Positions 55,692 through 63,434 of a stretch of DNA of 64,000 bases are shown in pieces. The notes under the pieces are model-generated. The model was not told where the DNA came from. It ran no database searches and saw nothing but the letters and a program-made list of their open reading frames with translations. Source of the DNA: Providencia rettgeri (GTDB lineage: Bacteria > Pseudomonadota > Gammaproteobacteria > Enterobacterales > Enterobacteriaceae); contig UGTZ01000001.1 of NCBI GenBank assembly GCA_900455085.1, positions 2,634,501-2,698,500 on the forward strand. The letters run 5' to 3'. Each line of letters starts with the position of its first letter. The first letter of the stretch is position 1. The position numbers and the translations under genes are program-made.

Positions 55692-56693
55692 TTATTTGAC
55701 CTGTGTTAAACCCAATGAATACGCAGGAACATCCATCAATGTTTTCAATTCATCATCCACTTTCATTAATGTCAGTGTTACCCCCATCATTTCTAATGAG
55801 GTAAAGTAGTTACCAACATAGTTACGAACAATACGCACACCTTTCTCACTGAGTTGTTTTTCAACCTCTGCATAGTAGATGTACAGCTCCATCACGGGAG
55901 TGGCACCTAACCCTGAAACTAATACGACAACTTCATCACCTTGCTTTGCCTGCATATCATCTAAAATTGGCGTTAACATGGTTTTTGCCATTTGCGCTGC
56001 GGATTGAATTGGCATAATTTCAATGCCTGGTTCACCATGATGACCAATACCGAGCTCCATCATCCCATCTTCAATATGAAAATTGGGATGACCCACCGCA
56101 GGTATGGTACAAGACGTTAGCCCAACACCAATAGAGTGGCAGTTATTAATCGCTTTTTGTGCCGCATTAATCACGCCGTCTAAATCATAGCCTTTACTTG
56201 CTGCGGCAGAACCCACTTTCCACATAAGAATTTCACCCGCAACGCCGCGACGCTTTTCTTTTTCACTGGCAGGTGCTGAAGCGACATCATCGGTAGCGAC
56301 CACGGTTTTGACTTGCATACCCGCTTTTTCGGCTTTTTTCATCGCCATCTTAACGTTCATGTTATCGCCCGCGTAATTACCATATAAGCAAGCAACGCCC
56401 ACCCCACTGTCTGCAGCTTTGAACGCATCTAAAAATGCCCCAGCCGTTGGCGAGGAGAAAATTTCGCCAATCGCCACCGCATCTAGCATATTTTCACCTA
56501 CGTAGCCTAAAAACGCAGGTTCATGACCTGAACCACCACCAGTGACAATGCCCACTTTCCCTTGTATTGGTGCTTTTGGGTATTTTAGAACCCGCGCGTT
56601 ATCTGTTTGTGCAAAATATTCAGGGTGCGCTTTCAAATAGCCTTGAATTGCATCTTCAACAACAAGATCAGGTTCATTAATGATTCTGTTCAT
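55692..56693 (-). CDS. dhaK: dihydroxyacetone/tetrulose kinase substrate-binding subunit DhaK
   Basis: The 333 residues include GIVTGGGSGHEPAF (His57), CLYGNYAGDNMN (Asp110) and the covalent-substrate histidine His219 in GIGHHGEPG, aligning with His56, Asp109 and His230 of E. coli DhaK. His219 forms a hemiaminal with the ketose, and phosphate comes from DhaL-bound nucleotide. It lies 11 nt after the MFS gene. In tetritol pathways, kinases of this family act on D- or L-erythrulose; true glycerone kinase activity cannot be excluded. Confidence 0.9.
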   Translation of the reverse strand: MNRIINEPDLVVEDAIQGYLKAHPEYFAQTDNARVLKYPKAPIQGKVGIVTGGGSGHEPAFLGYVGENMLDAVAIGEIFSSPTAGAFLDAFKAADSGVGVACLYGNYAGDNMNVKMAMKKAEKAGMQVKTVVATDDVASAPASEKEKRRGVAGEILMWKVGSAAASKGYDLDGVINAAQKAINNCHSIGVGLTSCTIPAVGHPNFHIEDGMMELGIGHHGEPGIEIMPIQSAAQMAKTMLTPILDDMQAKQGDEVVVLVSGLGATPVMELYIYYAEVEKQLSEKGVRIVRNYVGNYFTSLEMMGVTLTLMKVDDELKTLMDVPAYSLGLTQVK

Positions 56694-56704
56694 AATTCCC
56701 TCTT

Positions 56705-57976
56705 TTACTTATTTTCTGGTGTTAGCTGCATCTTTGCCGACTGTTCAAGTAATTCTTCCGGCACAGTAATAAATTTCATCAATATCGCACTAAATAAATA
56801 GAGCCCCGAGAAAATCCAAATCACGCCAAACGCACCTACGCTACTAATAAAGAGCCCAACAAGTGCAGGCCCGACAAACGTACTTAAACCGGCGCCTAAA
56901 TTAAGGACTGACATGGCAGCACCTTTATTTTCAGGCGCTAAACTCGGCATGATGGCTGAAAGTGGTACGTATCCTGCGAGGCACGCACCAAATAAGCCAG
57001 CGGCTATCATCATCAGGGTATAACTGTGCCCAAAATAATAAGGCACGTAGTAAAACATTAAGGTACAAACCATACAGCCGACACAACCAAACCAAATTAC
57101 AATATTGCGCCAACCGATGCGGTCACTGACAACACCAAAGATCAGATTAAAAGCAATGTTCACTGTCCAAAGTGCTGCGTAGATATGTAACCACTCTGTG
57201 CGGGAAAAACCAAAGTCAGCAAGAAACATTGGCATAAAGATCACAAAACCATATGCTGCCGAGGTATTAATGGTACGAACAATGCCACCTAAACCAATTT
57301 TTGGGTTCTCAAACGCAATAGTGATCCCTTTGAATACATAGCTGAGCGATACTTTTTCTTTCGGTGCCTCTGGTGTATCTCCCGCTTTGTTGCGGTTAAG
57401 TGCAATAGCAATAAATGCCCCGATAGTGACAAAAATCAGTCCACTCCATAACGTTGCCATTTCACCTAAAACTGGCAGCGCATAACTCGAATACATCACC
57501 CCTAAAACACCCAGCCCGCCGCTATAAACGAACCAGAAGATCCCGACAGCAGAGCCCAATTTTTTAATTGGTGCCTCATAGGCCACCCAAACTAAGAAGC
57601 CGTAGGCAAACATGGGATAACCAAAACCACGCAGTGCATAGGTCGGGATCATGATAGACAGGCTGTTACTCGGTAAGCCAACAGATAAGAAAATAACCGA
57701 GCCAATCACAAACATCACAAAACCAAAAATCATCACACGACGAGCGGTATAAATTTCAGCTAATACGCCGGATAACCACGCGGCCACAGCAGCAAAAAAA
57801 CCATACACACTAAATAGTAATGAAGATTCTTCAATACTCATTCCACGGCTAATTATAAAAGGTGACAGCCAGCCTTGTTCTAGGCCTTCCCCCATCATAA
57901 AGATCAGGACGCCAAAATAGCCAAGTAGTAACTTTGGTGAAAACCCCGTTACTTTAGACAGTTTATTGATTATCAT
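56705..57976 (-). CDS. MFS polyol transporter of the tetritol cluster
   Basis: A 423-residue RbtT/DalT-family symporter, paralogous to DalT 9 kb away (SLLFSVYGFFAAVAAWLSGVLAEIYTARRVMIFGF, YALRGFGYPMFAYGFLVWV, LAPENKGAAMSVLNLGAGLS). Twelve helices. It sits between the dehydrogenase and kinase genes, so it probably imports the C4 polyol used by this cluster. Confidence 0.85.
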   Translation of the reverse strand: MIINKLSKVTGFSPKLLLGYFGVLIFMMGEGLEQGWLSPFIISRGMSIEESSLLFSVYGFFAAVAAWLSGVLAEIYTARRVMIFGFVMFVIGSVIFLSVGLPSNSLSIMIPTYALRGFGYPMFAYGFLVWVAYEAPIKKLGSAVGIFWFVYSGGLGVLGVMYSSYALPVLGEMATLWSGLIFVTIGAFIAIALNRNKAGDTPEAPKEKVSLSYVFKGITIAFENPKIGLGGIVRTINTSAAYGFVIFMPMFLADFGFSRTEWLHIYAALWTVNIAFNLIFGVVSDRIGWRNIVIWFGCVGCMVCTLMFYYVPYYFGHSYTLMMIAAGLFGACLAGYVPLSAIMPSLAPENKGAAMSVLNLGAGLSTFVGPALVGLFISSVGAFGVIWIFSGLYLFSAILMKFITVPEELLEQSAKMQLTPENK

Positions 57977-58008
57977 ATTGTTGACCTCAGTGCTTATTCG
58001 CTGGGTTA

Positions 58009-58053
58009 GGACCTGAATAACAAGCCTTGGTAGGGTGACATTTATTCAGGTCC
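58009..58053 (-). other. intercistronic hairpin ltdH-MFS
   Basis: A 12-bp perfect stem GGACCTGAATAA / TTATTCAGGTCC with a 21-nt loop and no U-tract on the minus strand. It parallels the dalK-dalT hairpin and probably sets relative mRNA levels. Confidence 0.6.
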
Positions 58054-58105
58054 AATTTTTATCGTTATATTTTTAATTTCGTCTTTTTTTCAACCCACGA
58101 CAGCT

Positions 58106-59218
58106 CTACAGGTTCGGGTCGAGAACCACTTTAATGTGCGGGTCGCCTTTCGCCATCATTGAAAAACCTTCCGCAAACTTATCTAAAGGTAAAATATCCG
58201 TCACCACGCCTTTGGTTGGGAAATCACCATTACCAATACCTTCAATCACTAGTGGATAACAATATGGGCCAAGGTGAGAACCTAATAAATCCAGTTCTTT
58301 ACGGTCACTGATAATGCTCCAGTCCACTGTCACTGGGTCTTTAAATACAGAAAACTCCACAAAAGTCCCCAACTTACGGATCATCTTCAGGCCTTGCTCA
58401 ACCGATTTAGGCGCCCCCGTTGCTTCAATGTAAATGTCACAGCCATAACCTTCAGTCATCTCTTTGACAATTTTGTCGACATCATCACGTTTCGGGTTTA
58501 ATACGATATCAGCACCAAATTCTTTCGCTAATTCAAGGCGTTTATCAAATAAATCCAGAACGACCAACTTACCAGCACCGGATTTTTTAATTGCCCCAAT
58601 CATGCCTAGGCCTAATGTTCCTGCGCCAGAAAGCACAACGACATCCCCCAATTTGACATTGGCACGCTGCACGGCATGTAAAGAACAGGCGTAAGGTTCA
58701 ATCAAAATAGCGTCTTCAATTGGCATCTCGACAGGCACATGGTAGTTGATGGCTTCTTTGGTGAATTTCATATATTGCGCCATACCGCCATTTACATTGT
58801 TTTGGAAGCCATACAAGTCATGTTTTTCACACATCCAGTATTCGCCGCGTTTACAGAAACGGCATTCCCAACAAGGTACGATTTGTTCAGAAATAACACG
58901 ATCACCTAATGCAAAACCTTCCACTTTTGACCCAAAGCCTACGACATGGCCAATAAATTCGTGCCCAGGGATCATTGGCGCCTTGATATAAGCGGGCTGT
59001 TCTGCATCTCCCCAAAAACTAGGGGCACCCTCAAAAGCTTTCACATCACCCGCACAGATGCCACAAGCCTCTACGCGAACCAAAATTTCTTCTTCACTAA
59101 TTTTAGGGACATCGACAGTTTCTAAACGGTAGTCTTTTGGTGCATAAGCAACCACGGCTTTCATTTTTTCTGGAATGCCTGCGCTCATCGTTGCTTTTGA
59201 ATCACAGTGTTCACACAT
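58106..59218 (-). CDS. zinc-dependent erythritol/L-threitol dehydrogenase-like enzyme
   Basis: Medium-chain Zn-dependent dehydrogenase of 370 residues. Catalytic zinc: Cys in ACGICAGDVKAF and the GHE of IPGHEFIGHVVG. Structural zinc cysteines: CWECRFCKRGEYWMC. Rossmann motif: GAGTLGLGMIGA. By memory it aligns along its length with mycobacterial LtdH (DYRLE, GDRVISEQIVPCWEC, VTVDWSIISD, GSHLGPYCYP), which oxidises erythritol and L-threitol to L-erythrulose. Extra N-terminal Cys/His (MCEHCDSK) could bind metal. The ATG at 59218 follows GAGGA; the longer frame from 59305 lacks such a site. First gene of the minus-strand unit. Confidence 0.78.
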   Translation of the reverse strand: MCEHCDSKATMSAGIPEKMKAVVAYAPKDYRLETVDVPKISEEEILVRVEACGICAGDVKAFEGAPSFWGDAEQPAYIKAPMIPGHEFIGHVVGFGSKVEGFALGDRVISEQIVPCWECRFCKRGEYWMCEKHDLYGFQNNVNGGMAQYMKFTKEAINYHVPVEMPIEDAILIEPYACSLHAVQRANVKLGDVVVLSGAGTLGLGMIGAIKKSGAGKLVVLDLFDKRLELAKEFGADIVLNPKRDDVDKIVKEMTEGYGCDIYIEATGAPKSVEQGLKMIRKLGTFVEFSVFKDPVTVDWSIISDRKELDLLGSHLGPYCYPLVIEGIGNGDFPTKGVVTDILPLDKFAEGFSMMAKGDPHIKVVLDPNL

Positions 59219-59244
59219 AGTTCTATCCTCGGCGGTTTGTAAAA

Positions 59245-59258
59245 TGAACATAAGTTCA
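59245..59258. promoter_or_regulatory. operator palindrome upstream of the ltdH-like gene
   Basis: TGAACATAAGTTCA is a TGAAC-N4-GTTCA palindrome 26 nt before the ATG of the dehydrogenase. The same palindrome occurs in front of the divergent rpiB. Confidence 0.6.
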
Positions 59259-59443
59259 ATGAAGATACAAATTAACCATACCTTCTTTTCTTCACCCTTG
59301 CCCATAGTGAGAGTGTCAAAGTGTGATTCAGTGCAAAAATTCTCATAAAATCGCCTTAAAACGACTGTTTTTTACCTTTTTTGCAAAAAAAAATTAAATT
59401 TAAAGCTGTAGATCACAGAATTCATCATCATAAAAATAAAAAC

Positions 59444-59471
59444 ATATGTTCAACTATTGATTATTTGTTCA
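59444..59471. promoter_or_regulatory. TGTTCA half-sites in the divergent promoter region
   Basis: TGTTCA occurs at 59447-59452 and 59466-59471, 19 nt apart, between the two full TGAAC-N4-GTTCA palindromes. They could allow a looped or cooperative repressor complex. Confidence 0.4.
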
Positions 59472-59510
59472 TAAGATCCTATTTTCTAAATAGTACATTT
59501 GATTGGTTTA

Positions 59511-59524
59511 TGAACTTTCGTTCA
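59511..59524. promoter_or_regulatory. operator palindrome upstream of rpiB
   Basis: TGAACTTTCGTTCA, same TGAAC-N4-GTTCA form as at 59245, lies 18 nt before the rpiB ATG and just upstream of its Shine-Dalgarno AAGGA (59530-59534). Confidence 0.6.
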
Positions 59525-59542
59525 ACAATAAGGATCTCTATC

Positions 59543-59995
59543 ATGCTATCTATTGCTATTGGCGCGGATGACGCTGCATTTGAAATGAAAGATTTGATTA
59601 AAGCTCACTTAGCAGAACTAAACATTGAAGTGACTGATTACTGTTTAAACACTGGGGTTGCAGACGAAATGTACCCTGATGTTGCCCATGCGGTTGCCAC
59701 TGCGATCGTACAAGGCAAGCACCAGCGCGGTATTTTAATTTGTGGTACCGGAATTGGTATGTCGATTGTTGCCAATAAAGTCACGGGAATTCGTGCAGCA
59801 CTGTGCCATGACACATACTCCGCTGAGCGAGCTCAAAAAAGTAATGACGCACAAATTATTACCTTTGGTGCACGAGTAATTGGCCCTGAATTAGCAAAAA
59901 GCATTATTGATACATGGCTGGCTTCCCATTATGAAGGAGGACGTTCGGCACCAAAAGTGGCTCGAATCAGTGAGTATGAAAATGGGGAACGTTAG
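59543..59995 (+). CDS. RpiB/LacAB-family sugar-phosphate isomerase
   Basis: 150-residue aldose-ketose isomerase of the RpiB/LacAB/EryI/DerI family: SIAIGADDAAFEMKDLIKAHL, the phosphate-binding GILICGTGIGMSIVANKV with the catalytic Cys, and AALCHDTYSAERAQKSNDAQIITFGARVIG. The ATG at 59543 with AAGGATC upstream was chosen; the longest frame starts at 59381 in non-conserved sequence. In this context it probably interconverts D-erythrulose 4-phosphate and D-erythrose 4-phosphate; ribose 5-phosphate isomerisation is the alternative. Cotranscribed with transketolase. Confidence 0.85.
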   Translation: MLSIAIGADDAAFEMKDLIKAHLAELNIEVTDYCLNTGVADEMYPDVAHAVATAIVQGKHQRGILICGTGIGMSIVANKVTGIRAALCHDTYSAERAQKSNDAQIITFGARVIGPELAKSIIDTWLASHYEGGRSAPKVARISEYENGER

Positions 59996-60031
59996 TTTTA
60001 CTTTAGGCGCTTTTACTTTGGGAGCTTTGTA

Positions 60032-62041
60032 ATGTCCACTCAACCACAAAATAAATTAGCCAATGCCATTCGATTTCTTTCAATAGATGCCGTACAACAA
60101 GCTAATTCAGGCCACCCCGGAGCCCCAATGGGAATGGCTGATATTGCTGAAGTTCTTTGGCGAGATTATTTACAGCACAACCCCGCGGACCCGCATTGGC
60201 CTAACCGTGACCGCTTTGTATTATCAAACGGCCATGCCTCAATGCTGCTCTATAGCTTGCTTCATTTAACAGGCTATGAGTTATCCATTGATGATTTAAA
60301 ACAATTCCGACAACTCCATTCCAAAACACCGGGTCACCCCGAATTAGGCTATACCCCCGGTGTTGAAACCACGACAGGCCCGCTGGGGCAAGGCATCGCC
60401 AATGCGGTTGGTATGGCAATCGCAGAAAAAACCCTAGCAGCTACATTTAATCGCTCTGGTTTCCCCGTTGTCGACCACTATACCTACACATTTTTAGGTG
60501 ATGGCTGTTTAATGGAAGGGATTTCCCATGAAGTGTGCTCATTAGCAGGAACGTTAAAACTCAATAAGCTCATTGCATTTTATGATGATAACCGCATTTC
60601 TATTGATGGTAACACGCAAGGTTGGTTTACTGATAATACAGCAAAGCGTTTTGAAGCCTATGGTTGGCATGTTATTCGCCAAGTCGATGGCCATTCTAGA
60701 CCCGCAATCAAAGCGGCCATTGAACAAGCTCACCAACAAACTACGAAACCAACACTCATTATCTGTAGAACCACAATTGGTTATGGTTCTCCTAATAAAG
60801 CAGGTACAGCGGATTCTCATGGCGCGCCACTCGGACAAGATGAAATAGCTCTGACTCGCCAACAACTGGGTTGGGAGTACCCTCCTTTTGTGATCCCTGA
60901 TGACATATATGAACCTTGGAATGCCCTAGAACGTGGTGCTGAGCAACAATTACGTTGGGAACAAGCATTACGAGAATACACAAAACAATATCCAGAACTC
61001 GCTGAGCAGCTAACTCAACGATTATCTAATCAACTCCCTGAAAAATTTACAGATATCATTGATAATTTTATTCAAAAATTAAATGATAACCCTGCAACGA
61101 TAGCTACACGTAAAGCATCACAAAATACCTTAAATATTATTGGCCCTATTTTACCTGAGTTAATCGGGGGTTCCGCAGACTTAGCCCCAAGCAACCTTAC
61201 CTATTGGTCTGGTTCACTGCCGATTAATAAACAACCTGCTGGCAACTATATTCATTATGGTGTCAGAGAATTCGGTATGACCGCCATCGCAAATGGGATT
61301 GCATTACACGGCGGTTTCCGCCCTTACACGGCAACCTTTTTGATGTTCTTGGAATATGCACAAAATGCCGTGAGAATGGCCTCATTAATGAAATTACCGC
61401 AAGTGCTTATTTATACCCATGATTCAATTGGCTTAGGTGAAGATGGCCCAACACATCAACCTGTTGAGCAACTTGTGTCACTACGTGCAACACCTAATTT
61501 GTCAGTATGGCGCCCTTGTTGCCAAGTAGAAACCGCCGTGGCTTGGAAGCAGGCTATCATTCATCAACAGAACCCAACAGCACTTGTGTTATCCCGTCAA
61601 AACCTAATACAGTATTCGCGCACTCCCGAACAGCTCACCAATATCGCTCGAGGCGGATATATTTTACGCAGTAATAGTGAAGCCCCTGAATTACTATTAA
61701 TTGCGACAGGCTCTGAAGTCACGTTAGCGGTTGAAGCATGGAAACAACTGACAGAACAAGGTTTTAATGTGAATGTCATTTCGATGCCATCAACAGATAC
61801 CTTCGACCAACAACCCTTAGAATACCAGCAGCGTGTTTTACCCAATCACATTCGCCATCGCATTGCGATAGAAGCCAGTATTAGTGATTACTGGCGTAAA
61901 TACGTAGGAATTGATGGGTTAGTTATGGGTATGAATAGCTTTGGTGAGTCTGCTCCTGCGGACCAATTATTTAAACATTTCGGTTTCACCGTAGAAAAAC
62001 TTATTACTATGTCGCTTTCATTATTAAAACCTAATGATTAA
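60032..62041 (+). CDS. transketolase (cluster-specific)
   Basis: TPP-dependent two-carbon transferase of 669 residues. FLSIDAVQQANSGHPGAPMGMADIAEVLW, FVLSNGHASMLLYS, the TPP motif GDGCLMEGISHE...NKLIAFYDDNRISIDG, catalytic Glu in HYGVREFGMTAIANG, and THDSIGLGEDGPTHQPVEQL are conserved. It has TktA length, but the linkage to rpiB and polyol genes marks it as a dedicated paralogue that combines D-erythrose 4-phosphate with D-xylulose 5-phosphate from the dal pathway (inference). A strong terminator follows. Confidence 0.93.
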   Translation: MSTQPQNKLANAIRFLSIDAVQQANSGHPGAPMGMADIAEVLWRDYLQHNPADPHWPNRDRFVLSNGHASMLLYSLLHLTGYELSIDDLKQFRQLHSKTPGHPELGYTPGVETTTGPLGQGIANAVGMAIAEKTLAATFNRSGFPVVDHYTYTFLGDGCLMEGISHEVCSLAGTLKLNKLIAFYDDNRISIDGNTQGWFTDNTAKRFEAYGWHVIRQVDGHSRPAIKAAIEQAHQQTTKPTLIICRTTIGYGSPNKAGTADSHGAPLGQDEIALTRQQLGWEYPPFVIPDDIYEPWNALERGAEQQLRWEQALREYTKQYPELAEQLTQRLSNQLPEKFTDIIDNFIQKLNDNPATIATRKASQNTLNIIGPILPELIGGSADLAPSNLTYWSGSLPINKQPAGNYIHYGVREFGMTAIANGIALHGGFRPYTATFLMFLEYAQNAVRMASLMKLPQVLIYTHDSIGLGEDGPTHQPVEQLVSLRATPNLSVWRPCCQVETAVAWKQAIIHQQNPTALVLSRQNLIQYSRTPEQLTNIARGGYILRSNSEAPELLLIATGSEVTLAVEAWKQLTEQGFNVNVISMPSTDTFDQQPLEYQQRVLPNHIRHRIAIEASISDYWRKYVGIDGLVMGMNSFGESAPADQLFKHFGFTVEKLITMSLSLLKPND

Positions 62042-62093
62042 TTGATATAGCAATAATTAATATCTGTTATCCTACTTTGTAATTCCCTATTAC

Positions 62094-62131
62094 AAGCCAA
62101 ATAATACCTATGTTATTTGGCTTATTTTTTA
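62094..62131 (+). terminator. terminator of the rpiB-transketolase unit
   Basis: AAGCCAAATAA-TACCTATG-TTATTTGGCTT, an 11-bp stem, followed by A and six T. Confidence 0.9.
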
Positions 62132-62153
62132 TTTAAATAAAATCATGCAAAAT

Positions 62154-62188
62154 AAAAAAGCGAATATCTAATTATACTCGCTTTTTTT
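62154..62188 (-). terminator. terminator of the SDR gene
   Basis: AAAAAAGCGA / TCGCTTTTTT stem with an AT-rich loop, T-rich on both sides. It ends the minus-strand SDR gene 19 nt away and can back up the transketolase terminator. Confidence 0.75.
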
Positions 62189-62206
62189 ATTATTGATTTA
62201 ATATCA

Positions 62207-62966
62207 TTATTGGATGCTGTAGCCACCATCAATCACTAAATTATGACCTGTAATCATATCAGATGCATCGCTGGCCAAAAATAGCGCACATGCCGCAATT
62301 TCAGAAGGTTCGGCAAAGCGCCTTGCAGGGATTTTTCCTTTCATTTCATCTCCTTTTTCACCTTCCCACGCTTTTTTACCTAATTCTGTCATGACAATGG
62401 TTGGTGAAATGGCGTTAGTTTGTATGCCTTTCGGGCTCCACTCCAGTGCTAATACTTGGGTTAAACCAATAATTGCCGCTTTACTCGCACAATAGGCCGC
62501 ATGCTGGTCTAAGGCAATCACCCCGCTTGAGATGCCATATTAATAATTTTCCTTTTCCATTATTAATCATAACATTACCCGCAGCTTGGCAAACCAAAAA
62601 AGTCCCTTTTAAGTTCACGTTCATGGTTAAGTCCCAATCGGATTCACTTAAATTTTCAGCGGGAGCCAGTGCTACAATTCCAGCACTATTGACGACAATA
62701 TCTAGCCGACCATAATGCTCAATGACATGTTCTACCATCTGAGAAACCGCCGTAGAATTTGTGATATCACATTGAATACCAATTGAATTGCCTAATTTCT
62801 CCGCAATCATTACCACGTTATCTGACTTATCGATTAGGGCAACTTTAGCCCCTTTTTCAACATACAGTTGAGCAATCGCCAACCCAATACCTGCTGCTCC
62901 CCCGGTAATTAAAGCGACCTTACCATCAAGTGAAAAGTTGGTGTTATAGCCACTAAATTTTTTCAT
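62207..62966 (-). CDS. short-chain polyol dehydrogenase (one frameshift)
   Basis: Classical SDR: GKVALITGGAAGIGLAIAQ (TGxxxGIG cofactor motif), Asp in ALIDKSDN suggesting NAD preference, VNSAGIV (NAG-like), catalytic Tyr-x3-Lys in AAYCASKAA, and the C-terminal ITGHNLVIDGGYSIQ. One A is missing near 62540 (GGAAAATTATT for GGAAAAATTATT). Corrected, KIINMASQAGVIALD is restored and the protein has 253 residues. It resembles polyol SDRs such as GolD or threitol dehydrogenases. Placed at the edge of the tetritol cluster, with a CATATGTTCAA element upstream that is also found in the cluster promoter. Confidence 0.8.
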
Positions 62967-63434
62967 TTTAATTCCTTAACATCATGATGTGATATTGAAT
63001 ATATAGATGAAATAAATATAGTGCTGTCTTAGACAGACAGCAAAATATTAAACGAAGATTAAATTACTTGGTATTATTAATATAATATTATTGCCGATTA
63101 AGTTCTATATTATTCATGTAAAAAAAAAGAGATATCTCTCAAATTAAATACCTCACTAAATTCCGAATGGGCATATGTTCAAAATAATAATCTAAATGAA
63201 TATTTGTACTTTATCTTTAACTGTAAAAATCTTCTAAAAACCCCTCTATGTTGTAACTGCTCCGTAAAAATACATTTTTTCATTCCCCTATAAATTTTCG
63301 GTTAATTGGCGCATAATATTAGTTATATCTAAATTGATATTAAACAATATCAGCACTGGGTTATTGAGTAAGATATTGAAATGAATATCACTCACACTAA
63401 ATACTGCACATTTAATTTATAGGTTATTGATAAT
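62967..63434. other. AT-rich spacer between the SDR gene and fetA
   Basis: About 470 nt without genes. It contains GGCATATGTTCAAAATAAT near 63172-63190; the CATATGTTCAA part is shared with 59443-59453 in the tetritol divergent promoter. No other structure recognised. Confidence 0.45.

Noticed and set aside
54869..59218. Cluster as a glycerol/dihydroxyacetone (dha) operon
   Set aside because: No glycerol dehydrogenase GldA/DhaD, DhaM or DhaR is present. The dehydrogenase resembles LtdH and the unit is divergent from RpiB and transketolase, which suits C4 polyols better.
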